From Rhodosalinus halophilus (GTDB lineage: Bacteria > Pseudomonadota > Alphaproteobacteria > Rhodobacterales > Rhodobacteraceae), in contig NZ_QNTQ01000001.1 in NCBI RefSeq assembly GCF_003298775.1, forward strand, positions 372,001 through 436,000: a stretch of DNA of 64,000 nucleotides, read 5' to 3'. A program made the translations under genes and the position numbers. Position 1 is the stretch's first letter, and each line of letters starts with the position of its first letter. Shown here piece after piece: positions 19,815-28,314 of this stretch. The notes under the pieces are model-generated. The model was not told the origin of the DNA and did not search any database. It saw only the letters and a list, made by a program, of their open reading frames with translations.

Positions 19815-22800
19815 CAGTCCGGCACCGCCGCCACGGCGAAGGGCCCCGGCCCGTAGCGTGCCGAGATCTGCGCCACCTCGATCCGGCGCGGCCCCGCGCC
19901 CGCGTCGGCCGCGCGCTGATCGGCCGGATAGATCCACTCGGGGGCCTCCGTCTGCGCCTCGCGCAGCACCGCGCCGGAGGCGGTGACCCGCACGAGGTAG
20001 CGCTCCGCCTCTTCGCCAAGCGGCACCTCGGGCGCCTCCCATCCGTCCCCGTCGATGCGCGTGCGCCGGATCCAGCGCGCGTGCAGTCCGCCATCCGCCT
20101 CGGCGAGCCGCAGGTGGCATGGCCGGTAGGGCCGCAACCCCTCGCCCGCAAAGGCCAGGACGCGATGCTGGTAGCTCGGATCGTCGTAGGGCCGTCCGGC
20201 CGGCCCGATCCGCCAGTGCCGCGCCACGTCCCTCAGCGCCGGCGAGAGCGCGATCTGCCGGGGCACGCCGTCCATGACGACGACCCAGCTGCCCGCCGGC
20301 CACTGGGCCGGCATGATCCCGTCGCTGCCGGCCTGCCCGCGCAGCCGGTGCGAGATCAGCCAGCTGCGCGGGGCGACAAGCTGCGCGTCGCGGAACTGCA
20401 GAAGCTCCCAGCCGCCCGCGCTGCCGTCGCCCACCGCGATCAGGTTCTTGCCCGCCAGCAGCCCCGCGTCGTCCGTGGCCGCCAGCGCGCCCGAGATCAT
20501 CCGCACGCGCAGCGCCGGTCCCCGGTCGATCCGGCCGGACGTCGCGGCGGCCAGCGGGCTCTCGGTCACGCCGATCGCGGCGCGCGCCTCGATCAGCGCG
20601 GAGAGCGCATAGCCCTCGTCCTCCGCCGCCTCGTAGAGCGCGACCCGCCCGGGCCAGGGCGTGGCGGTGACGGCGAGGTGCGGCGCATGCGGCGCCTCGT
20701 CGCCGCGCATCAGCGGCAGGTCGAGAAAGAGCGGCGTCACCGGCACGGGCGGGACGAAGGGCGCGAGGCGGGCCGGGCGCTCCTCGACCCGCGCCGGCCG
20801 GTAGACCGAGGGATCGACGCGCACCGCCTCGACCAGCCGCGCCTCGCCCTGCTCCACCCGGTCGATGCGGAAGCGCGCGCCGCCGTCGATCTGCACCACG
20901 TCGCCCGCGCCCAGCGCCCAGGCCGAGGGCGGCAGCGCGAAACGCGCCGTGTCGCGGGCGACCTGCGCCTCGGCCAGCCACCGCTCGGCGACCTGCCGCG
21001 CCTCGCCGCGCGTGAGCGCGAGCGGCAGCTCCGTCTCGCGCGCGCTGCGGCCGGGTTCGCCCGGCAGGATCGCCTCCTCGGCCGCGGCCTGGAAATCGCC
21101 CTCGGCCAGGGTGAAGCGCAGGCGCACCCGCCCGCTCTGTTCGGCCTCGGCGGCGCGGCCCCGCTCGAGCGTCCCCTCGAGGCGGTCCGACTCCGCCAGC
21201 GCCGCGGAGACGACGGGCGCGGCACGGGCGCCCGCGCGCGGCAGGAAGCGCAGCGCGCCGTCGCGCTCGACCGCGTCGAAGCCATGCGCCAGCATCAGCG
21301 GCTGCAGCGCCGCGCGGGCCGTGCCGGGCTCGGACACGAGATACCCGCGCACATGACCGTGCAGGCGGGCCGTATCGCAGGCAGAAAGCCCCGCGGCTTC
21401 GCAGATCTCGCCCACCACCGAGGAGAGGCTGCGCCCCGAGGCGCGCCCGGAGATCCAGTGGCCGCGCGCGTAGTTGTCGCCGTCGGCCCAGGTCTCGCGC
21501 TCGGCCGGGAACCACGGAAAGGGCCGCGCGTCCCATGCCCAGACGAAACAGCGATCCATGTCCACCATGCGCCCGCCGTAGACGCCGGAGACCGGGTTGT
21601 TCTCCGGGTCGGACCAGTAGTCCGTGAGCGCGCGGATGTACTGCGCCTGGATCGCCTCGTCGCGCCGCCCGTCCGAGAAATACGGCAGCGCGGACTCGGA
21701 GGACTTCGGGTCGAGGAACTTGTTGGGCTGGTTGGTGCCCTTGTCCACCGCCGGACACCCGATCTCGGTGAACCAGACTGGCTTGCTTTCCGGCACCCAG
21801 GCGGTCTGCCCCGGCCCGCTGCGGTAGCGGATCACGACGAGGCCAGATCCGCCGGTGCCGCCGGGGATGGTCCTCGCGCCGCCGCCCCCGCCGCCGCCGG
21901 TGTTGGGCGCGCCGTCGCGCGCGTTGCCGCTGCCGCCGGAGCCGCCGCCATGCGTCCCGGCGAGCCCCGTTCCGTTGTCCCACCTGCCGCCCGCGCCGCC
22001 GCCGGCGATCTGCCGCTCGGTGCCGTCGATCGTGGTGGTGATGCCCGGCCCGCCGGGCGCCCAATCATACCCTGCATCCGGCGCAGGACCGCCCGCGCCG
22101 CCGCCCCCGCCGGCGTAGAAGGGGCTGTTGAAGTTGGTCACGTCGCCGCCGTCGTGGCCCAGCCCGCCATCCGGGGAGCCCGGCTGCAGCGCCGAGCCCT
22201 TCACCGAGACATATTCGCCCGGCTGGGCGCTGGAGCCGCCGCCGCCGCCCGAGCCGCCGTCCGTCTCGTCGCCGGTCACATCCGCGCCGCCGCGCGTGCC
22301 CGAGCCCGGCCCGCCGCCGAGAGCGGTGATTCCGGCGAAGGTGCTGTCCCCGCCGGGCGAGGCCGGCACGGGCCGGGGGTCGGCGTCGCCCCTGATGCCG
22401 GCACCGCCCGCGCCGACGGTGACCGGATAGTCGCCCGGCGCCAGCGTGATCGTGCCTTGCACCACGCCCCCGGCGCCGCCGCCGGCCGTGGAGCCGCCGC
22501 CTCCGCCGCCGACGAGCAGATAGTCGACCTCGGCCGTCTCGGAGAGATTGAACGTGCCATCTGCGGTAAAGACATGCGCCGTCCAGTCTTCGCCGGAGTC
22601 GTCTGTGAAGCTGCGCATCTCGCCACCGCTGCCCAATGGCGCGGTCGCCTCGCGCCCGCCGATGCGGTCGACATGCGGGTTGGACCACCAGTTGCGGATG
22701 TCCTTCGGCCGGAACACCCAGGGCTTGCCGTGCGCCCCGTCGGTGATCGGCGTGCGGATCTGCGCCGCGCGGGCCTCCTCGGAGTGGTAGTACCAGTCGT

Positions 22801-24553
22801 AGCCCTCGCCGCCCTCGATGTTGGACTTGAGGTAATCGAGGTCGTGGACCGCGCCCCAGTGCGCGTCGAGGTGATCCTCGCCCTCGCGCCAGTCGGAGAG
22901 CGGCAGGTAGTTGTCGATGCCCACGAAGTCGATCTCGGGGTCCGCCCAGAGCGGATCGAGATGGTAGTAGAAGTCGCCGGGCGCGTCGGGCGGCTGGTAG
23001 CCGGAATACTCCGACCAGTCCGCGGCGTAGCCCAGCTTCACCTCCGGCCCGAGCAGCGCGCGCACCTCCCGCGCGAGCGCGCGCAGCGCCTCGACGGCCG
23101 GGAAGCCCTGCGCGCCCCGGATCTGCGTGAGCCCGCGCATCTCCGTGCCGATGCAGAAGGCCTCCACCCCGCCCGCGGCCGCGCAGAGCGCCGCATAGTG
23201 CAGGATGAAGCGGCGGAAGCTCCATTCCTCCGGGCCGTGATAGCTCACCGCGCCGTCGCCCGGCGTGAAATCCGACGCGGCCGCGGTGCCGAAGAAGGCC
23301 GCCACCTCGGCGTCGGCCTGGGCGGTGCCGTCGGGCGTGCCCGCCCGCCCCGGCGCGACCGAGGCGGTGATCCGCCCGCGCCAGGGCAGGACCGGCTGGC
23401 CCTCGGCCCCGGTCCAGGGGTCGGGCAGCGTGTTGCCCTCGGTCTGGGTCATCAGGACGAAGGGATAGAAGAGCGCCGCGCGCCCGCTCTCGCGGATCGC
23501 GCGGATCGCCTGCACCACCGCGGCATCGGCCGGCGTGCCGCCGTAGAGCGCGCGCCCCTCCGCCATCGGGACCAGGCCCGCCGCGGCGCGGGAGAGCCCC
23601 GCGACGCGCCAGGGCATCCCCTTGCCGTCCGCCTCGCGCTGCTCGACGAGCGGTTGGAGCCTGCAATCGCCGCAGCGCAGGTCGTCGCCGAACCAGCTCA
23701 CCACCAGCGAGACCGCCCCGCACGCGGGCAGCTCGCGGCCCAGCGCATCGAGCGAGGCGGGCAGATCCGGCACGCCCAGGGGCGTGTTGACGTTGGCCAT
23801 CCGCCAGGCGCCCGGTCCCTCGGGCAGCGCGACCGGCTGCGTGGCCAGCGCGTATTCGCCCGTGCCGGGGATCAGCGCGACGCCGCGCACCGATCCCGCC
23901 ACGCTCGCCTCCGCGCCCGCGCGGGCGGGCTGTTCGTGGCGAATGACCTCGAAGCTGAACTGCGGGATGCGGTTGCCGAACCGCGCGAGGTCGAGATCCT
24001 CGATCACCACATAGGCGGTGCCGCGATAGGCGGGCACCGCCCCGGCCCCCTCGATGGCCTCGATCAGCGGGTCGGGCATCTGGTCGCGCGCGCCCGAATG
24101 CACGCGCATCTCGAGGTCGGCCGGCGCGATCTCGGCGCCGTCGGCCCAGGTCCGGCCCACGCCCGCGATCTCGCCCTCGCAGAGGGCGATGCCGAGGCTC
24201 ACGCGATAGCTGTGATGCGTGACCGTGGGCGCCGCGGGCGCGCCCTTGCCGCCGCCGCCTTCCGTCGTGACGACCTCGGTGAAGCGGCTCGCCCAGATGA
24301 CGTGCCCGCCCACGCGCATCCGCCCGAAGACGCGCGGGATCGGGTCGCCCTCGCCCGCGCCCGTCAGGCGGATCCGCTCCAGCCGGCCGGTCTCGACCGC
24401 CTCGGCGCCCTCGCCCAGAAGCCGCTGGTCGATCGCGCGGCCGGCGGCGGCCCCCAGGAAACGGCCCGCGGCGGTCATCGACAGGCCCAGCACGGTCCCG
24501 CCCAGCGAGCTGCCCAGCGCCGCCCCGGCGGCGGAAAGAAGGATCGTCGCCAT
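19814..24553 (-). CDS. GTA baseplate/host-specificity protein g15 with glycine-rich insertion
   Basis: 1,579 residues, counterpart of the RcGTA g15 'megatron', the central baseplate protein at the tip of the tail. The N-terminus (AAGRFLGAAAGRAIDQRLLG) and the TIM-barrel-like region (ALCAAAGGVEAFCIGTEMRG; AADWSEYSGYQ; DNYLPLSDWREGEDH) are typical, as is FTEIGCPAVDKGTNQPNKF. C-terminal parts match the phage-tail domain (GEICEAAGLSACDTARLHGH; ARWIRRTRIDGDGWEAP). Unusually, residues about 637-916 form a Gly-rich domain (VDYLLVGGGGGGS, YPVTVGAGGAG, SGLVVIRYR) breaking the barrel between REATAP and TAWVPESKP. Without it the protein would be the usual length of about 1,300. TGA of g14 abuts its ATG. 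Confidence 0.95.
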   Translation of the reverse strand: MATILLSAAGAALGSSLGGTVLGLSMTAAGRFLGAAAGRAIDQRLLGEGAEAVETGRLERIRLTGAGEGDPIPRVFGRMRVGGHVIWASRFTEVVTTEGGGGKGAPAAPTVTHHSYRVSLGIALCEGEIAGVGRTWADGAEIAPADLEMRVHSGARDQMPDPLIEAIEGAGAVPAYRGTAYVVIEDLDLARFGNRIPQFSFEVIRHEQPARAGAEASVAGSVRGVALIPGTGEYALATQPVALPEGPGAWRMANVNTPLGVPDLPASLDALGRELPACGAVSLVVSWFGDDLRCGDCRLQPLVEQREADGKGMPWRVAGLSRAAAGLVPMAEGRALYGGTPADAAVVQAIRAIRESGRAALFYPFVLMTQTEGNTLPDPWTGAEGQPVLPWRGRITASVAPGRAGTPDGTAQADAEVAAFFGTAAASDFTPGDGAVSYHGPEEWSFRRFILHYAALCAAAGGVEAFCIGTEMRGLTQIRGAQGFPAVEALRALAREVRALLGPEVKLGYAADWSEYSGYQPPDAPGDFYYHLDPLWADPEIDFVGIDNYLPLSDWREGEDHLDAHWGAVHDLDYLKSNIEGGEGYDWYYHSEEARAAQIRTPITDGAHGKPWVFRPKDIRNWWSNPHVDRIGGREATAPLGSGGEMRSFTDDSGEDWTAHVFTADGTFNLSETAEVDYLLVGGGGGGSTAGGGAGGVVQGTITLAPGDYPVTVGAGGAGIRGDADPRPVPASPGGDSTFAGITALGGGPGSGTRGGADVTGDETDGGSGGGGGSSAQPGEYVSVKGSALQPGSPDGGLGHDGGDVTNFNSPFYAGGGGGAGGPAPDAGYDWAPGGPGITTTIDGTERQIAGGGAGGRWDNGTGLAGTHGGGSGGSGNARDGAPNTGGGGGGGARTIPGGTGGSGLVVIRYRSGPGQTAWVPESKPVWFTEIGCPAVDKGTNQPNKFLDPKSSESALPYFSDGRRDEAIQAQYIRALTDYWSDPENNPVSGVYGGRMVDMDRCFVWAWDARPFPWFPAERETWADGDNYARGHWISGRASGRSLSSVVGEICEAAGLSACDTARLHGHVRGYLVSEPGTARAALQPLMLAHGFDAVERDGALRFLPRAGARAAPVVSAALAESDRLEGTLERGRAAEAEQSGRVRLRFTLAEGDFQAAAEEAILPGEPGRSARETELPLALTRGEARQVAERWLAEAQVARDTARFALPPSAWALGAGDVVQIDGGARFRIDRVEQGEARLVEAVRVDPSVYRPARVEERPARLAPFVPPVPVTPLFLDLPLMRGDEAPHAPHLAVTATPWPGRVALYEAAEDEGYALSALIEARAAIGVTESPLAAATSGRIDRGPALRVRMISGALAATDDAGLLAGKNLIAVGDGSAGGWELLQFRDAQLVAPRSWLISHRLRGQAGSDGIMPAQWPAGSWVVVMDGVPRQIALSPALRDVARHWRIGPAGRPYDDPSYQHRVLAFAGEGLRPYRPCHLRLAEADGGLHARWIRRTRIDGDGWEAPEVPLGEEAERYLVRVTASGAVLREAQTEAPEWIYPADQRAADAGAGPRRIEVAQISARYGPGPFAVAAVPD

Positions 24554-25093
24554 TCACGCGCTCCCGTCTGCATCCCCGCGCCGACAAGGCGTTTGCAAAC
24601 GCCTTGCAAGCGCCTTGCAAGGCGCTTGGCCCCCGGAGCCCTCGTCCGCAGATTCGGGAAACCGGAAACGCGCCACGATCCGGCGCGCCCAGGCGGGGCC
24701 AAGCGCGCTTTCGACCACGCCGCGCCCCGAGTAGGCGTGGATCACCGTGGGCGCCGCGCCCGCGCGCCCCTGGATCCCGAGGTGCTTCGCCACTGCGCCC
24801 GCGCGCATCCGGAAAAGCAGCACGTCGCCCGGCGCGGCCCGCTGCAGCGGCACCTCGCGCAGGTTGGCGCGCGCCGCGGCCCAGAGCCTTTCCTCGCCTG
24901 CAGGCTCGGACCAGTCGCGCGTGTAGGGCGGCACCGCCGCCGGCTCGGCGCCCACGACCTCGCGCCAGACGCCGCGGATGAGCCCCAGGCAATCGGCGCC
25001 CGCGCCTTTCGCGCTCGCCTGATGCACGTATGGCGTACCGATCCAGCCCCGCGCCGCGGCCACGACCCGCGCGCCCCGTGTCTCTTCCGTCAT
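24554..25093 (-). CDS. GTA NlpC/P60 family cell-wall peptidase g14
   Basis: 179 residues; counterpart of RcGTA g14, the baseplate peptidase thought to open peptidoglycan at delivery. NlpC/P60 catalytic elements are visible: the nucleophile in GAGADCLGLIRGVWREV, the histidine in AVAKHLGIQG and the following strand TVIHAYSGRGVVESALGP. After the conserved end (RRIVARFRFPE) about 30 extra residues are encoded by two tandem DNA palindromes, so the C-terminal tail is probably not functional sequence of the family. It overlaps g13 by four bases (ATGA) and its stop directly abuts the g15 start. Confidence 0.92.
   Translation of the reverse strand: MTEETRGARVVAAARGWIGTPYVHQASAKGAGADCLGLIRGVWREVVGAEPAAVPPYTRDWSEPAGEERLWAAARANLREVPLQRAAPGDVLLFRMRAGAVAKHLGIQGRAGAAPTVIHAYSGRGVVESALGPAWARRIVARFRFPESADEGSGGQAPCKALARRLQTPCRRGDADGSA
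24585..24628. repeat. two adjacent 22-bp perfect palindromes inside the g14 3' end
   Basis: Positions 24585-24606 and 24607-24628 are each a perfect 22-base palindrome, the first built on CAAGGCGTTTG and the second on CAAGCGCCTTG. They lie within the last 80 bases of the g14 reading frame and encode a nonconserved tail. A similar tandem pair with related sequence (CAAGCGGTTT.., CAAGCCGCTT..) occurs at 56875-56921 after dddP, so this looks like an interspersed palindromic element. Confidence 0.85.
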
Positions 25094-25968
25094 CTGCGGC
25101 TCCCCCCGCCGGTCTCGCCCGACTGCGCCGGATGCACCGTCACCCAGTCGGCCGCCGGCAGGTCCGGAAACCCGCGGTAGTTCGCCGCGTTCGCGAACTT
25201 GAGGCGGCAGGTCTCGAACCGTTTGTCGCAGCCCGCCTCGAGCCGCAGCGCATCCCCCGGCGCCGGCGCCGCCCCGAGGGGCGTCCAGAGCTCGACGACC
25301 CGCGCATCCCCGTCCGAGACGTCGCGCTTCACGCTGCCCGAGAGCCCGGCGGCGGCCCCGTCCAGCACGGTGAGACGGCCGCGCGCGAACCACTCCGGCG
25401 GAAACCCCGCGAGCGGCGGAAACCGGAAGACGCGCCCTGCCTCGACGGCGCGGGCCGGCCCCTCGTGCCGGTAGCCCGGATCGGAGAGATCCACGCCGCA
25501 GTCGGCGTCCCCCAGAACGGCGGCGCAGGGCTTCTGGTAGACCCGGCCGCCGGGGCGGTTGAGCACCTCCGCGAGCCCGCGCAGCTCGGCGTGAAAGGCG
25601 CCCTCGGCGCGCCGCAGCTCGCCGATGCTGCCGCGGAACACGAGCTGACGCCGCGCCGGATCGGTCCAGTCGACGAGCCAGGCGCGCACCGCGGCGCCGT
25701 CGTAGCGGCCCGCCGCGATGTCCTCCTCGGTGATCGCCGCGTCCGAGAGCGCGCCCAGCGCCTCGGTGTTGTCCACGGAAAGCCCGGTGGTCTGCTGAAG
25801 CGCCGCGGCCGAAAGCCCGGTCTCGGGGCGAAACTCCACGCCCTCGAAGACCAGCCGCCGGTCGTGGTCGGTGAAGCCCAGGGTGACGCCGTCGGCGCGC
25901 GTCACCGCCCAGCAGCGGGCGACCGTGGTCGCGCCGCCCGCCAGATGCGCCTGCAATCCCGCCTGCAT
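25090..25968 (-). CDS. GTA baseplate hub protein g13 (DUF2163/phage BR0599 family)
   Basis: 292 residues; equivalent of RcGTA g13, a baseplate hub protein of the DUF2163 family with a C-terminal BR0599-like domain. Recognisable parts are CWAVTRADGVTLGFTDHDR near the start, QKPCAAVLGDADCGVDL in the middle and AGCDKRFETCRLKFANAANY plus RGFPDLPAADW at the end, including conserved Cys residues that in this family form a metal-binding cluster. Start overlaps the g12 stop by one base (TGATG) and the end overlaps g14 by four. Confidence 0.92.
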   Translation of the reverse strand: MQAGLQAHLAGGATTVARCWAVTRADGVTLGFTDHDRRLVFEGVEFRPETGLSAAALQQTTGLSVDNTEALGALSDAAITEEDIAAGRYDGAAVRAWLVDWTDPARRQLVFRGSIGELRRAEGAFHAELRGLAEVLNRPGGRVYQKPCAAVLGDADCGVDLSDPGYRHEGPARAVEAGRVFRFPPLAGFPPEWFARGRLTVLDGAAAGLSGSVKRDVSDGDARVVELWTPLGAAPAPGDALRLEAGCDKRFETCRLKFANAANYRGFPDLPAADWVTVHPAQSGETGGGSRR

Positions 25969-26600
25969 CAGACCCGGACCTCCACCACCGGCACGGAGGG
26001 CAGATCGCCGGCGCGGAAGCTCGCCACGCCGGTCTGGATCGTGTCGGTGTCGAAGCGCACCGGCACGTCGAACTCGAAGCCCGCGGTGATCTGCATGCCC
26101 TCCGAGGGCGCGCGCACCAGCGTCACGGTGCCGGTCGTCACGTCGACCTCGAAATCCACGCCCTCGCGCAGCGCGTCGCCCTGCACGGCCAGGCGCACGC
26201 TGCCCGCCACCGGCTTGGCGATCGGCCGCTCGTAGACGGCTTCGCCCGAGCGGTAGCGTTTGACCAGCCGGAACGTGGTCGTCTCGCCGTCGCCGTCTCC
26301 GATCAGCTGGTCGGTGGGCGAAGGCGCGCGGCTGGGCCGGCAGGACTTGAAATCGGACCAGTCCTTCCAGCGGAAGCCGTGCAGCCGGCCGCGCCGCGCC
26401 TCGAAGAAGGCCACCAGCGCCTCGATGTCGTCGAGCAAGCGCAGGCCCACGCCCGCGTCGTAGCGGCGGCGCGACTGTTCCCAGGGCGTGTTGCGCTCCT
26501 CGTGGCCGGAGGCGAGCGTGACGACCTCTGTCCGGCGCTCGGGGCCGCCCACGGAGCCGAAGCTCAGGTTGGGCGGGAAGCGGACCTCGTGGAAACTCAT
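25968..26600 (-). CDS. GTA distal tail protein g12 (DUF2460)
   Basis: 210 residues of the DUF2460 family, counterpart of the RcGTA g12 distal tail protein joining the tail tube to the baseplate. Family pattern: FHEVRFPPNLSFGSVGGPER at the start, SRRRYDAGVGLRLLDDIEAL, ARRGRLHGFRWKDWSDF, then ITAGFEFDVPVRFDTD near the end. It overlaps g13 by one base. A gap of 91 bases separates it from g11; this gap holds copy B of the interspersed hairpin repeat. Confidence 0.93.
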   Translation of the reverse strand: MSFHEVRFPPNLSFGSVGGPERRTEVVTLASGHEERNTPWEQSRRRYDAGVGLRLLDDIEALVAFFEARRGRLHGFRWKDWSDFKSCRPSRAPSPTDQLIGDGDGETTTFRLVKRYRSGEAVYERPIAKPVAGSVRLAVQGDALREGVDFEVDVTTGTVTLVRAPSEGMQITAGFEFDVPVRFDTDTIQTGVASFRAGDLPSVPVVEVRV

Positions 26601-26624
26601 GCGCGGGCTCCTTGCGTCTGCGAC

Positions 26625-26680
26625 ACGGGGGGCGCTGCCCCCGTCCGGCTGCGCCGGACTCCCCCGGGGTATTGGGGGAC
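26625..26680 (-). repeat. interspersed hairpin repeat, copy B (inside GTA operon)
   Basis: Read on the minus strand: a CCCCAATACCCCGGGGGAGT lead, a hairpin from GTCCGGC and GCCGGAC around a short loop (26643-26659), then GGGGGCAGCGCCCCCC (26627-26642). It is nearly identical to copy D at 33151-33210 on the other strand. It fills most of the space between g11 and g12, so the polycistronic RNA would carry two stable hairpins there. There is no T-run, so it is not a classical terminator. Confidence 0.85.
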
Positions 26681-26691
26681 CATTGAAAGGC

Positions 26692-27357
26692 TCAGCGGAT
26701 GCGCTGCCCGCGGGCGAGCGCGCGGGTCACTTCGGCGGCGATCTGGGTGCGCGAGCGGCGGAAGCCCTCGACATCCGGCGTGGCGACACTGACGGTCACC
26801 GAGACCGGCCGCCCGGCGCCCGAGGACTGCACGCCCAGCCGGCCGTCGGCGCCGCGCGCGAGCGGCAGGATCGCCTCGGGCCCCGCCTCGCCCATCAGCC
26901 CCCAGCCGCCGCGCATGGGAAAGCGCGTGGCCTGCTGGACGACCCCGCCATTGGCGAAGGGCATGACGCGCCCCTGCGCGAAGCCGGCGCCCTTGCCGAA
27001 GCCGGTCATCCCGCCGAAGAGCCCGCCCGCGACATCGGTGACCAGACCCGCGACGTGGTCGGTCGCCGGCTTCACCGCCGCGGAATAGGCGGCGTCGACC
27101 AGCGCGCGGCCCACCTGGCCCAGCGCCTCCGAGAGCTTCGCCCCGTCGAAGACCGCCCCGTCGATCGCCCGGCGCAGGCCGCGGGAGAGCGCGCTTTCGA
27201 GCCGCTGCGCGCCCTTGCCCGTGGCGGCGAAGGTTTCGTGGATGCGCCGCAGTTCGGCGTCGAAGCCGGCGGCGACGCCCGCGGTGGCGCCGAGGCGCGT
27301 CTCCAGCGCGTCGAGCGCCTCGGCGAGCGCGTCCGCGTCGTCTTCTGTCTCAGCCAT
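26692..27357 (-). CDS. GTA tape measure protein g11
   Basis: 221 residues, counterpart of RcGTA g11, which sets the length of the short GTA tail. The N-terminal half is helical and Ala/Glu-rich (DALAEALDALETRLGATAGV), the middle contains membrane-prone Gly/Ala stretches (GLVTDVAGGLFGGMTGFGKG), and the C-terminus has the phage tape-measure motif FANGGVVQQATRFPMRGG and GEAGPEAILPLARGADGRLG. Its small size fits a tail of about 50 nm. It overlaps g10.1 by eight bases. Confidence 0.92.
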   Translation of the reverse strand: MAETEDDADALAEALDALETRLGATAGVAAGFDAELRRIHETFAATGKGAQRLESALSRGLRRAIDGAVFDGAKLSEALGQVGRALVDAAYSAAVKPATDHVAGLVTDVAGGLFGGMTGFGKGAGFAQGRVMPFANGGVVQQATRFPMRGGWGLMGEAGPEAILPLARGADGRLGVQSSGAGRPVSVTVSVATPDVEGFRRSRTQIAAEVTRALARGQRIR

Positions 27358-27559
27358 TCGCGTGCTCCTCGCTCGCCAGGTCGTCCGGATAGGCGGCCAT
27401 CAGCGCGTCGAGCCGCGCGCGGCCCATTGGCGCATGCCCGCTCCCCGTGCCCAGCATCACCGCCAGTTCGGCGGGCGTGAGCGCCCAGAACTCCGCCGGG
27501 CGCAGGCCCAGGCGGCCGATCCCGGCGCGCATCAAGGCGGCCCAGTCGACGCGGCTCAT
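27350..27559 (-). CDS. GTA tail assembly chaperone g10.1
   Basis: 69-residue protein matching the small phage tail assembly chaperone family (Phage_TAC_6) found between g10 and g11 in Rhodobacterales GTAs: VDWAALMRAGIGRLGLRPAE, FWALTPAELAVMLG and RARLDALMAAYPD. It probably helps tape-measure and tail-tube assembly. It overlaps g10 by four bases (ATGA) and g11 by eight. Start ATG 27559 is fixed by the overlap. Confidence 0.88.
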   Translation of the reverse strand: MSRVDWAALMRAGIGRLGLRPAEFWALTPAELAVMLGTGSGHAPMGRARLDALMAAYPDDLASEEHANG

Positions 27560-27879
27560 CGCGCCTCCTCCGGCGGCAGGAAGGCGCGCGCCAGAAGCTC
27601 CGCCGCGGCGCGCGCGGCGGCCATCGGCCCGCCCTCGATCTCGGCACGGCGCAGGTCGGCTGCCGCCCCCTCCCACCCGCCGCCGCGCAGGCCCGCCACG
27701 ATCACGGCGAGCACGTCGCGCCCCGAGAAGCGCCCGCTCTCGAAGCGGGCCGCGAGATCCACCAGACTGTCCGCGCCCAGCGCCTCCTCCAGCTCGGCCA
27801 GCGCGCCCAGGGTCAGCCGCATCACCTGCGGCGCCCCGTCGATCACCAGCGTCACCTCTCCGCGATAGGGATTGGCCAT
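27556..27879 (-). CDS. GTA protein g10 (gene transfer agent family, tail assembly)
   Basis: 107 residues of the GTA_gp10 family: MANPYRGEVTLVIDGAPQVM, LTLGALAELEEALGADSLVD and FSGRDVLAVIVAGLRGGG. Its position before g10.1 and the tape measure suggests a tail assembly chaperone, analogous to the G/GT pair of phage lambda. Start ATG 27879 shares one base with the g9 stop (TGATG), preferred over a GTG one codon upstream. Confidence 0.9.
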   Translation of the reverse strand: MANPYRGEVTLVIDGAPQVMRLTLGALAELEEALGADSLVDLAARFESGRFSGRDVLAVIVAGLRGGGWEGAAADLRRAEIEGGPMAAARAAAELLARAFLPPEEAR

Positions 27880-28292
27880 CACAGCGCCGTGAAGCTGAGC
27901 GCGCCGGCCGAGGCGAGGGCGATCTCGTAGGTCGCCTCGCCGTCGTGGGTGCCGGCATATTCCAGCCCCGTCACCTGGAAGGGGCCCGCGACGGTGCCGA
28001 AGCCGGGGATCACCACCTGGAACTCCGGCGTCTCGCCGTCGAAGAAGATCTGCCGCGCGCGCTCGTCGGTGTCGGCGTCGCGGAAGACGCCCGACCCGGC
28101 GATGGAGGCCGATTTCACCCCCGCCCCGGCCAGCAGTTCGCGCCAGCCGCCCTGGCTTTCGAGGCTGGTGACATCCACCTGCTCGGCGTTGAAGGACAGA
28201 CGCGTGGCGCGCAGCCCCGCGACGGTCTGGAACTGGCCGTCGCCGGTCAGGTCCACCTTGATCAGAAGATCCTTGCCGCTCTGGGCGCCCAT
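27879..28292 (-). CDS. GTA major tail tube protein g9
   Basis: 137 residues; counterpart of RcGTA g9, the protein that polymerises into the tail tube. Diagnostic stretches: GKDLLIKVDLTGDGQFQTVA, LRATRLSFNAEQVDVTSLES, GGWRELLAGAGVKSASIAGS and ATYEIALASAGALSFTAL. It follows g8 after a 22-base gap, one of the few gaps in the operon, and has its own GAGGAGAACGAG-type ribosome site, as expected for a protein needed in many copies. Confidence 0.93.
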   Translation of the reverse strand: MGAQSGKDLLIKVDLTGDGQFQTVAGLRATRLSFNAEQVDVTSLESQGGWRELLAGAGVKSASIAGSGVFRDADTDERARQIFFDGETPEFQVVIPGFGTVAGPFQVTGLEYAGTHDGEATYEIALASAGALSFTAL

Positions 28293-28314
28293 GATCTCGT
28301 TCTCCTCGGGTTGG

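Noticed and set aside
19775-25180. 1,801-codon plus-strand open frame opposite the GTA baseplate genes
   Set aside because: Remarkably long, but it mirrors g14-g15 codon structure and is Arg/Ala/His-rich; the minus strand has clear GTA proteins.
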